A stretch of DNA of 64,000 nt from Apus apus (taxonomy: Eukaryota > Chordata > Aves > Apodiformes > Apodidae). Location: the NCBI RefSeq assembly GCF_020740795.1, contig NC_067285.1, positions 34,481,318-34,545,317 on the forward strand, in the 5' to 3' direction. Below the pieces are notes generated by a model that saw nothing but the letters and a program-made list of their open reading frames with translations, was not told where the DNA came from and searched no databases. Numbering within the stretch: position 1 is the first letter of the stretch; every line of letters starts with the position of its first letter. The position numbers and the translations under genes were made by a program. Positions 1 through 11,600 of the stretch are shown here, in pieces.

Positions 1-3000
1 AAGTGGAAGTCAACGCCGGCCCCGGCTGATGGGAGATGCCGAGCTGCAAGTTCAGGGATGGTGAAATGAGGTCAGTGAGATTTATACCCACAACCTTGGA
101 GGGCTTCCAACCCTTAGCTGGGAAGGCCTGGAAAAAAAAGAGGGGAAATAAAAAAAAACAACAAACCAACAAACCAACACAACAACTTGCTCTCCTTCTA
201 GGAACCGCGCCGCAAGCTCTGCCGAGAGAGAGCGCTCCCGCCGCGGGGAGAGCACAAAATCAACCCCAACACTGGCTGCTGGGTGGGAAACACCCACCCC
301 TGCCCAACCCTTCAGCATCCCCAGCCCTTCCCTGGCTTCACAGCAAGATTTTTCCACCCCCCCACCCCCCCCCCCCGTGGAAGCCCGACACAAACCAGCT
401 TGGCTTTCCCTTCTCTTCACCATCATGAATTTTTAACCGTCCTCCAGCTAAAAATCCAGCTTTGCTGGAGTGTAAAACCCAAATCTATGTCTTTTTTTTC
501 TCCTCTTGTGCTTTTTCCAACCAGCTCCTGAGCATTTCCAGCTCCCCCAGGGCCTCCCTCATCTCTTCAGCTGATGGTTATCGTTCCAGCATGACCCCTG
601 CTTTCCATGAGTGAAGCTCATTGAGCTCTTCTTGCAGCCTGAGCTGGGGAAAATTAACTTTTCATTTGCTTGAGGACAGAAACACCCCCAAGGGGGTGGG
701 AAGAAGACAAATAACATAAAATCAATCCCTTGCAATATGCCCAGGTCAAACATGAGAAAGAGAAAGGAACGAAAAGAAGTCATTTCAAGCCTGGGGGATA
801 GTGGCTTTGCTGTGAGAAAAGATGCTCTGCCTGATGCTCCACATTTTTGAGGCTTTGGAAAACCTCCCCTTGCTGCCTGCAGGGATGTTTTCCCCTCCAG
901 GCAGGACAGTACTTCCATTGCTCCTCTGCTTTTAGCCAAAAACCCCCCTCTCTCAGCCCACAATTCATTCCTGCCCCTCCACTACACCCCCAGACCCACA
1001 AACCACTGTGGAGGGGAGGGGAGACTTGGCCCCAAAAATCAGCTGTGCTGATGGGGTGAGGGTGGGGAGGGAAAGGAAAGTTGAAGGGGCCTGGTTTTGT
1101 GCCTGGATGGCTTTTATTTTTAGTTTTCCAAGGTCTGGCTCTGTGAAAGCATCATAATTACTATTCTTCAGCTCTAAAATGAAACACAGATGCTCTCCCT
1201 TTGCAGAGAGGTCCAAGGGTTTTGTTGGGGGGGGGGGGGGTTCTGCTAAAGAGAGAGGTAGATCACAGAAAGGAACCAAAAAGGATGAAAGAATAAGTAT
1301 CATTATTCTTCATCATCATCACATTAGGGCTCTTCAAATCATATGATCAGAGCTATTTTGTGGTGGCCCCTGTGCCAGCTCGTGGCCCCCCACCAGCACT
1401 GTTTTCACCCCCAGAGCTCAGGTTCTTCCCATCCCCCCCCCACCCCTGCTTCAAGAACTCAAAATATCACCCCCCCAGCCCCAAAACATGCTCTGTTTTC
1501 ACCAACACTCAAGAAATATTCCCCAAAAGCCAATGGCCATGGGACGTGGGGTATATCTGACAGTACAGATGAAGCAGAGCTGCCACAGCTGGGTGGAGAA
1601 AATAGGGGAAAAAAAAGGGGGGGTTGTGATAAAAAAACACCCACCCAAACATAACCCAGCCCAGAAGGCCCTGATAGCAGCAGGGATTATCTGAGGCTGC
1701 AGCAGGTTTCCCCTTCCAGCCCCACGTGCCAGTGGAATATTGGCTCCTGGGTGTATTTTCCCCTCTCACAGTTTGAAAAGACACCAAGACCTGTGAACTG
1801 AAGCTTCCAAGGATTTCTACTCACCCAGAAAAGGAGTTGGGGGGGGGGGTGAAAAAACCCTGGTGGAGGCAAGAGATGCCCCTTTCCTTTCACCCCTCTG
1901 AAGCCCAAACAGGGTCTCTTTGGCCAGGGCTGATGGAAAGATGCAGAAAGGGAGGATCTGGCAGGGAACAACTGGGTATTTTTCCATATTTTTTGAATCC
2001 AAGAGAATCAAGCTTATCAATCAACTTCCTAAAATCAAGGTGGGTGGTCCCACAGGCTGGTTTATTCCAGGGTTTGTTCCACAGGAGGATGATGGAGCTG
2101 GGATGTGGTTCCCAGCCACCTCCTCGCCCCACCGTGCAGCGACTGACTTCTCCATTGGGTTTGCCCAGATTTATTAAGTGTATTATTACCCTGCCAGGAA
2201 TTCTTTCTGTTTTCAGGAATGATTAGGTAGCTGATCCTCAGGGTACCCAGGGATGACCCAAGGGTGCAACTTGCCACCAAAATACTCCTCCCAACAAATC
2301 CAAACTCCACCCAAACGCACAACCCGGTCTCATCACACAGACAAGGAATTCACCTGGGTTGGACCCTGAACTTCCCTCAGATCAAGTTTTGAATCCATTC
2401 TGAAAGTTTTCCTCTTTTTTATGTGTTTTAATATAAAAATGTTTGAATAGGGCCTTAAAACTCTATGGGGAGCAAACACCATCTAGCACTGCCAATGGTT
2501 ACAGGTTCATCGTGTCTTATGTACGTATAAAAGATATATTTAATTATACCCTTATTTGTGACCTTTCCTAGAAGAAAAGACAGAGAAAAAGCTGGGAAGG
2601 GGAGAGCAGCTTATCCCAAACCCTCAAGGATGGGAGGAGGCAAACAGGAGCAGTAATAATGACAACATGTTAAAAACCAAGCTCGTTACCCAGTAGCAGG
2701 ACAGAAGCTCCCGAAGCTGCCGTTGCCACGTTACCCCCACCCTGCAGCCAGAAAAGAAGGACCAAAAAAACGTCCAGAAGTCATAAAATCACTCACTTGC
2801 TTTTTCCAATGGAGCTGGGCTTCCAAACCAGCCAAAAAAAATTATTATCATTCCTTCTTAGATGATGCTCCAGGGTGGTTTGGCCTGTGGGAACAAGTGT
2901 CCCTCCTTCCCTCCGGGTTCCCGAGCACCGGGGAAATGCAACCCCTGCAGAAACATTCTGGTGCCCAGGCTGTAAGGCAGGTGCCACTTGGGGCCAATTT

Positions 3001-3559
3001 GCCTTTCCCAAGTCCTTTTTTTCTCCATACTCCAGCCCTGCAGCTGCTAAGAGGGTGTGATGTCTAATAAAACCCCAGACATCCCCACCCAGCAAGAAAA
3101 TCAAGCCAGAAAATGAAAAAAAAAAGGTTGGGATGCCCCGTGTTCCCTCCCCCTGCAGAACCAGGATCATGAGCACTGAGATGTTGGAAACCTGGTGAAA
3201 AGCAGCTTGGGAGGGGGGGGGGGGAGGAAAAAATAACCAGCTGGGTGAAATCCATGAGTTCTCCTTCCATGGGATTTGCCTGAAAGAAACCAGGAGCCAT
3301 CCAGAGGCAAAATAAATACGGGGTGGGGGAGACAAACAGAGACTTGTTTCACTCTCTGAGCCTGATGTTCAGGGATTGCCAGTGGAAAAGGGCAACTAAC
3401 AGGCCCAGCCAATGGAAAATATTTCAAAATATATATATAAAAAACACCCTCTGTGGTTATTTTTGTCCACAGACCCCCTTGCTGGTACCTCCTTGGAGGG
3501 GAAAAGCTGCTCCCAGCAGCAGGGAACACACAGCAGCTCATTAACCCCTCCTGACTAAT

Positions 3560-4150
3560 TGCAGCTCTGGAAAGACAAGAGTGTTATCTGCATTTATAGA
3601 TTCTATAGAATAGATATTATACACCATGGAGGATATAGAATATCACATATTTAGCAGATATTGTCTAGACCTTATATTCTATCTTTATTTTGTGTGTGTA
3701 TTGTATATTAAATATTACTGTGTGTTATATATTATATACTGTGTATTATATGGTCTAGAGATGCTATATAATATATAAATTATATAATATATACATTATA
3801 TCATATATAAATTATATAATATATACATTATATCATATATAAATTATATAATATATAAATTATATAATATATAAATTATATAAACTATATATTGTATATA
3901 AATTATATATTATACATACACACAAATGTGTGCATAGATATGCATATATGTGTATATAACAATAATCTAACATGCAATCATAATATAATGATAATATAGT
4001 CTAGAATTGTTCTAGATAACTCTAATATACTCTATATTATATTCCATATTATATGTAACATATGTAATATTGTATATATAGTGTTGCTATGATACGTTGT
4101 GTGTTATAGACTATATATTAGATGGATTTTTTGGGGGTATATTCCATCTA
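3560..4150. repeat. AT-rich palindromic island
   Basis: About 590 bp of almost pure A/T made of ATATAT-type words in otherwise GC-rich DNA. Between about 3770 and 3895 a 32-bp unit is repeated in tandem about 2.5 times and then decays into a 16-bp subunit. Each unit is nearly self-complementary, so the region could extrude cruciforms. Confidence 0.8.
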
Positions 4151-5232
4151 AAAAACAATTCTACAGTCATGAATAATAGACATTCTATATAATCCTGCAT
4201 CTGAATTTGCAGAAAAAATCCCTTTACTGCAGCAACCAGGGTGGGAGGACAGGGAATGGGGTCACCCAGCCCCTTGGGAACACTGTGTCCCATCTCCCAG
4301 CCATCCCCCCCCACACCAGGAACCCCTCCAAGACCCCCCCACCACCCTGCTTTGCACCAGGAGCAAACCCCTCTGAAACCCAGCCCAGAGCCAAGCTCCA
4401 ACATTCCTTCCTGGATTCAAGGAGCTGGCAATTCCTAAGCAATTAACCCCCCCTGTCTAATTAAGTCAGGGCTGTTAGGGCAGGACTTCCCCAGGGTGGC
4501 TGCTGGGGGGGGGGGACAGGAGAAGGGGATGGTTCTGCAGCCTGGCATGGGGTAATTCCTTAGGAAGACCAAAAGAAATGGAGATGTAGGGCAGTGGGAA
4601 GCACCAAAAAAAAATAGAAGGGAAAAAATAGCATAACATGAAAAATCAATAATAAAACAGCAGAAAATCAAAACAGCATCCAAAAAAAAAAAGCATCAAC
4701 AACCTCCTGCAAACAGCAAAGTCAACTGTGATTGAATGATTCTGAGATACCCAAACACTGAGATACCAAGTAGGGGGGAAATAATTATCAGGCAGGTGAT
4801 TTTCTGCATGAATTAAAAAAGGAAACCCAAAAAATCTGTGGTTAAGTGAAGCCCCAGGACCCTCCTGGCAAACAAAAGGCAGGTCTGGGGGGACAACAGG
4901 GACCCCCAAGGCTGGGGGTGCTTCTCCCCCAACCACTTCCAGCAGTGACCCAACTTGGGAAGAACCAAGAAAGATGCCCCAAGTACCCAGGTCTGCAGGG
5001 AATGGGATCTTTGGAGTCCTAATCCAGGCTCCAAGTGTTTATGGCTCCAGGCATCCATAGAAATGCACAGATGGAGCCATAAATATGCAAGTGTGTGTAT
5101 ATATATATTTTTATGTATGTATAGATATCTTATGTATGTATAGATATTTTTAGGTCAATATATAGACAATTTGATACATATCTGTGTATCTTTACATACA
5201 CACACCTGTATATAAAGATCTATATTCTCCAT

Positions 5233-5286
5233 GGAACTAAATGATCTTGAAGGTCCCTTCCAACCGTCACCGACCTACGGTTCTAC
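5233..5286 (+). mobile_element. CR1 LINE 3'-end fragment
   Basis: The string 'GATCTTGAAGGTCCCTTCCA' is typical of the end of the avian CR1 3' untranslated region. Only about 50 bp remain. It sits just downstream of the PALD1 poly(A) site. Confidence 0.6.
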
Positions 5287-5497
5287 ACTTGCCTGTTGAT
5301 GCTGCCTGGCTTGAGGGACAAAGCGAGGCCGGGCCCACCAAATCCCACCCCCCACACACAATTCCCTGCATCCCCCCAGATCCCACCACCAGCATCCCCA
5401 AGCATTTCAGCCCCACTTTTTTCACACAGCCCACACACACACACACACACACACCCCCCCCGGTCACCACGCGACGCCCATTTCACGTACAACCGTT

Positions 5498-5503
5498 TTT
5501 ATT
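5498..5503 (-). terminator. PALD1: PALD1 poly(A) signal AATAAA
   Basis: TTTATT on the plus strand reads AATAAA on the gene strand, about 135 nt past the PALD1 stop codon. The DNA just beyond it on the gene strand is G-rich and then (GT)n, at plus-strand 5432-5465, which fits the GU-rich downstream element of a cleavage site. The 3' UTR is therefore only about 150 nt. Confidence 0.8.
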
Positions 5504-5637
5504 GTCTCCGAAAAGAACCCCAGAAACTCTTCCCCCCCCTCCTAAGGCAGCTGAGGGGGGCTTTGCCCCCTCCCACCCCCACCCTTGGGGGTTTTTTGGG
5601 GGGGGAAACAGTCTTTTTTTTGCTTCTTTCCCCCCCC

Positions 5638-8600
5638 TTACCCGAAGTCCCCGCGGAAGGGGCGGGAGGTGACCCCCTGTGCCTGCCACCGGCCCCGCAG
5701 GGTGCACAGGGACTTGCCCTCCAGGCTCTCCAGCTCTGGGAAGCCCAGCTGGTTCAGGATCTCATAGATCCCAGCCACTGCTGCCACCTGAAAGCAGAGG
5801 GAGAAAGGAGGTTGAATTCCCCAAACCTTCCCCCCCCCTTCCAGGAATGCGTTTGTCATCTCCCAGGGGAAGGATCCCAACATCCAAACCCACCACCCCT
5901 CTTAGTTCTCCTCCAGTTGACACGGTTCCCAAGGTTCTTCCTTGCTGCTGGATACAGTAATCCCAAGGTTTTTTGGTGGCTTTGGCACCAAAAGGGCTCC
6001 AACAGCACCTTGGGGTTGGCTAAAACCCTTGGGATGAGACCAGGAAGGGGCATGTTGGGGATGAAGGGATCCTTGGGTCCACAGCTTGGGTGTATCAACC
6101 CCACCACCATCTCCAGCAAACAGGGGGGCAGGATGTCAAGCCAGGCAGCTTTGAGGGGGCAGCAGCACTCAGGGTGCTCCACTGAAGATGCAACAGCATC
6201 TTGGGATGCAGCATTTCAAATCCAGGGTTTGGGATGCACCACTCAGGGTGCAGGAGTTGGGATGCACCATTCAAGATGCACCGTTTTGGGATGCTCCGTT
6301 CAAACCAGTCCCCCCCCTGCTCCCAGCACACACATCTCCCACTAAAAACCAGCTCAACCTGTTCCAGCGTCCCAAGGAGCTCTCCAGGGAGCTCTCTGGG
6401 AGAGAAGGAACCAGATTTGATGTCCCAACAACCATCCAAAGCTCACATAGACAATCAAAACAAGGTTCTGCTTCCCAGAGCCCTGCAAAGAGGAGGTGGA
6501 GTGAGGGGGTTTTTTTGGGGTGGCTCAGGGCAGGACAGGCCTCACCTCACGCATCCAGAGGCTGAAGGGCCTCTGCCAGGAGTCCTTCTTCTCCAGGTGC
6601 AGGTAGGAGTTGAAGAGGATCAGGTAGATGTAGCGCTCCAGGTACTGCAGGCTCCTCAGCTGCAGTGTCCACCTCTCCTTCTCATCCTTGCCTGACTTCC
6701 CCTGGAAGGAGGAACAATCAGATTGAAGTGGCACCTGCCTTGGGGAGAACATCCCAGTGGCATCCTCCAGGGTCACTGCTCCTCATCCCACGAGGGGAAG
6801 TTCTCATGATCTTCTGCTCCCCATCGCCGTGCAGACCTCAAAGATAAATGAGGGGCTGCTAAACGTGTGGTGGGAAAGTGCCCAGGAGCCAGGAACAGGT
6901 GCCCAGGAGCCAGGAATAAGGTGCCCAGGTACAAACCATACCCCAAACCACAAGTTCCTGGACTGCAAAGCATTTCCCAGGGGAAAAAAACAACACATCC
7001 CCTTCCAGCATCTCCTTCAGAGATCTCCACCAGCATCTCCACCAGAGAAGCCACCCAGCACCCTGCTCCAAGGCTGCTGGCCACCAAACCTCCTGTTATT
7101 GCATGATTATCTCTATTATTATAATCTACATTTTCTTATCAGAGCTGTTCTTTTAAGACCAGGTGAGCCCTGCAGTGATGCCCCTTCCAGGAATCCAGAA
7201 ACAAACAGGGAATAAACAACCAACCAGCAGAAGAACCCAAATCCCACAGCCAAGCCCACCACGTGGACCATCCCAATGTCCAGCAGTTCCAGGCTCCAGC
7301 AGCAGCACCAACCTGCCCTCAGGTCCAACCCCACTCTCCTTCCTCCAGCTTCTGCTCCCTCTTTTTTTTTTACTAAAAAAAAAATGCTATTTTTTTGGTA
7401 TGTGACCCTGTTTTTTCTCATTTTATTATATTAATCTATTTAATTTTTATGCTATGGTCCTCTTGTCATTTATTTATCCCATCACCCCTTCCCCTTCATC
7501 CCATCAACACTTTCTCCTCCATCCCACCATCCCTTCCCCTCCATCCCCTCATCCCGTTCTCCTCCATCCCCTCATCCCTTCCCCTCCATCCCACCACCCC
7601 TTCTCCTCCATCCCCTCACCCATTTCTCCTCCATCCCCTCATCCCTTCTCCTCCATCCCCTCATCCCTTCTCCTCCATCCCCTCATCCCTTCCCCTTCAT
7701 CCCAGCATCCCTTCCCCTTCATCCCCTCACCCCTTCTCCTCCTCCATCCCCTCATCCCACCATCCCTTCTCCTCCTCCATCCCCTCACCCCTTCTCCTCC
7801 ACCCCTTCCCCTTCTCCACCCCCTCACCCCTTCCCCTTCATCCCACCATCCCTTCCCCTTCATCCCACCATCCCTTTCTCCTTCATCCCACCATCCCTTT
7901 CTCCTCCATCCCCTCACCCTTTCCCCTTCATCCCATCACCCCTTCTCCTCCATCCCCTCATCCCTTCCCCTTCATCCCAGCATCCCTCCTCCTCCACCCT
8001 CTCATCCCTCCTCCTCCATCCCCTCAGCCTTTCCCCTTCATCCCATCCCCTTCAGCCCATCATCCCTTCCCTTCCATTCCACCATCCTTCTCGATCCCCT
8101 CACCCCTTCTCCTCCTCCATCCCCTCACCCCTTCTCCTCCTCCATCCCCTCACCCCTTCTCCTCCTCCATCCCCTCACCCCTTCTCCTCCTCCATCCCCT
8201 CACCCCTTCTCCTCCTCCATCCCCTCACCCCTTCTCCTCCTCCATCCCCTCACCCCTTCTCCTCCTCCATCCCCTCACCCCTTCTCCTCCTCCATCCCCT
8301 CACCCCTTCTCCTCCTCCATCCCCTCACCCCTTCTCCTCCTCCATCCCCTCACCCCTTCTCCTCCTCCATCCCCTCATCCCTTCTCCTCCTCCATCCCCT
8401 CACCCCTTCTCCTCCTCCATCCCCTCATCCCTTCTCCTCCTCCATCCCCTCACCCCTTCTCCTCCTCCATCCCCTCATCCCTTCTCCTCCTCCATCCCCT
8501 CATCCTTTCTCCTTCATCCCATTATTTTTCATGGATTTCTATTCTATTTTTTCCCCTCCCAATTAGGGGTGGGAATAACCTTTTCCCTTCCCTCCTGCTT

Positions 8601-11600
8601 CTCCTAACCCCTCCAAATCATCTCCTGGTAAGATCCACAGCAACATCCACCCCCCCCCCCCCACCACCACCACCCTCTTGCTCTAAACGCTAATTACAGC
8701 TTAATTAAAAGCCCATCAGGGTCATGCCCAGATGATAACATTCCCACTATTCCCTTCTTCAACTTGTCCATCTTTTAGGGAACACGAATCAAAATGAAAG
8801 TGTTTGCCACGTGGAACGGGTGAAAGGAGGGGGGGGAGAATAAAATAAAATGGAATTCCTTATTCCCAAAAGAATTCCCAGGAAAAAAAAAGTCCCTCCC
8901 AGGGGCTCACCCCCCAAAAAAATGCAGAGGAAGCCACAAAAAGAGGGATTTCTCCCCAGTCAGTGGTTCCCAGCCCTTCATTACCACCAGGGGTCCCAGC
9001 TGGGGACACACACGGGTCAGTCCCACCCGGGGTGGGGACAATTCCCGGGACCAAGATCCAGGCTTCCCATGGTCCCAGGAAATGGTTGCACGGCTGCAAA
9101 AACCGTGGAACACATCTTGAACCAACCAGCGTTTCCTCTCGCAGCAGCTGCCAAGAAATCCCTGCATCAAGCTGTGCGGGGGGATGGGTGGGTGGCTCTC
9201 CTGCCCTGGGAATGGGTGCTCCTCCTGCCCTGGGAATGGGAGCGAGGAGGAGCCTCCAGGGCTGGGAGGGAAGAGGATGGAGCAGCCCTGCCCTCTGCCG
9301 GCTGCACCGCAGCCATGGGCCGGGGGCTGGGATGCGGGATGGGCTGGGATCCGGTGGGATAATGGGCTGGCAGGATGCTGGGTGGGATGGTGAGGGATAT
9401 GGGGTGGTAGGATGCTGGGTGGGATGTGGGGGATATGGGGTGGCAGGATGCTGGGTGGGATGTGGGGGATATGGGGTGGCAGGATGCTGGGTGGGATGTG
9501 GGGGATATGGGGTGGCAGGATGCTGGGTGGGATGCAGGAGGGTGGGGGACATGGTGTGGCAGGATGATGGGTAGGATGGTGAGGGATACAGTGGGATACA
9601 GGGTGGCAGGATGATGGGTGGGATGCAGGAGGGTGGGGGATACGGGGAGGAAGGATGATGGGTGGGATGCAGGAGAGCAAGGGATACAGTGGGATATAAG
9701 TTGGCAGGATGATGGGTGGGATGTGAGATGGTGAGGGATATGGGGAGGAAGGATGATGGGTGGGATGTGGGATGGTGTGGGATACAGGGAGGAAGGATGA
9801 TGGCTGGGATGTGAGATGGTGTGGGATACAGGGAGGAAGGATGATGGGCGGGATGTGGGGGGTATGGGGTGGCAGGATGATGGGTGGAATGCAGGAGGGT
9901 GGGGGATATGGGGAGGAAGGATGATGGGTGGGATGGTGAGGGATATGGGGAGGAAGGATGATGGGTGGGATGTGGGGGATATGGGGTGGCAGGATGATGG
10001 GTGGGATGGTGAAGGATATGGGGAGGAAGGATGATGGGTGGGATATGGGGTGGCTGGATGATGGGTGGGATGGTGAGGGATATAGGGAGAAAGGATGATG
10101 GGTGGGATGCAGGATGATGGGGATACAGTGGGATATGGGGTGGCAGGATGATGGGTGGGATGGTGAGGGATATGGGGAGGAAGGATGATGGGTGGGATGG
10201 TGGGGGATACAGTGGGATACAGGGTGGCAGGATGCTGGGTGGGATGCAGAAGGGTGGGGGATATGGGGTGGCAGGATGATGGGTGGGATGTGAGGGATAT
10301 TGGGTGGCAGGATTATGGGTGGGATGGTGAGGGATATGGGGAGGCAGGATGCTGGGTGGGATGCAGGAGGGCAAGGGATACAGTGGGATATGGGGTGGCA
10401 GGATGATGGGTGGGATGTGAGATGGTGTGGGATACAGGGAGGAAGGATGATGGGCGGGATGGTGGGGGATACACTGGGATACGGGGTGGCAGGATGATGG
10501 GTGGGATGCAGGAGGGATATGAGGAGGAAGGATGATGGGTGGGATGGTGAGGGATACAGGGAGGAAGGATGATGAGTGGGATGCAGGATGATGGGGGATA
10601 CAGTGGGATATGGGGTGACAGGATGATGGGGGATACAGGATGGCAGGATGATGGGTGGGATGTGGGGGATATGGGGAGGAAGGATGATGGGTGGGATGGT
10701 GGGGGAATACAGGGAGGAAGGATGTTGGGTGGGATGCAGGAGGGTGGGGGATCCAGTGGGATACAGGGTGGCAGGATGCTGGGCGGGATGTAGGATGCTG
10801 GGCGGGATGTAGGATGGCACCAGACGGGTGGGATGTGGAATGATGTGGGATGCAGGATGGCAGGACACTGGGTGGGATGCAGGATGGCACTGGGCAGGTG
10901 GAAGGTGGGATGGCAGCAGATGGATGGGCTGGGGGGCTTGGGCTGGGGTGTAGGATGCTACCAGAGGGGGTGGGATGCAGGATGTGGGATGGCACCAGAC
11001 GGGCAGGATGTTGGTGAGGATGCAGGACAACCCTGGGTGACCATGCCCAGTAGAGCCTGGGCACCTCTCTGGTGACGTGTCAGAGAGCTTCCTCCCAAGA
11101 ACCCAGCCAGCTGGAGCAGCCCCCGAGCCCACCCTGCCCTCTCCAGAGGCAGGTGTCTCCCTGCTGAGGGGCAGGAGGTGCAGCTCACCTGCCGGAAGGT
11201 GCAGATGATGATCTCCCTCAGGTGATAGTGCATGGGGGTCATGGTCTCACTGACTGTGTCCAGGGCCATGTCCACTTCCTTCTTCATCCTGTGACCATCA
11301 GGCAGGAGCTGGACCACCTTCATCACCACCTGGAGCGTGGGTAGATGCAGCAAGGAGCTTCACCTCCTCACCTGGACCTGATCGCTACGTCCACGTCCAG
11401 GAGAGGACCACGTCCAGGACTCACCTCAAACTCCCCTTTGGTGTACTTGGCATCAGGAACACTCACAATCTCCTCCTCACTCATCTCAGGCATGCCCTGG
11501 GGTGGCCAGAAAGGACCAGGGCATTAGGGACTGCACCAAGAACTGAGGAGAACGTGCAGACCCCCCCCCCCCAACTCAACCCACCAGGACCTCAGTTGTC

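Larger units (their letters stand above)
1..5470. other. Left flank without a recognisable gene
   Basis: No exon of a known family is recognised on either strand, and every open frame here is short and low-complexity. The stretch holds poly-C/G runs (about 359-375 and 1228-1240), an AT-rich block at 2400-2580, the AT-rich island described separately (3560-4150), a second AT-rich patch at 5090-5230, a short CR1 3' end and a (CA)n tract near 5432-5454. In human the next genes past the PALD1 3' end are PRF1 and ADAMTS14. Neither is recognisable here, although an untranslated region of a neighbour could lie here unseen. Confidence 0.6.

Noticed and set aside
7395-8693. Plus-strand open frame of 432 codons ([13 protein letters not shown] repeats).
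   Set aside because: It is the 25-bp pyrimidine minisatellite; 75 nt is a multiple of three so no stops appear. Antisense to PALD1 and no start context.
8860-11132. Two overlapping minus-strand open frames of about 735-740 codons, rich in Pro, His, Ser and Ile.
   Set aside because: They are translations of the GGATGATGGG minisatellite inside a PALD1 intron, with no domain and the same quality in two frames.
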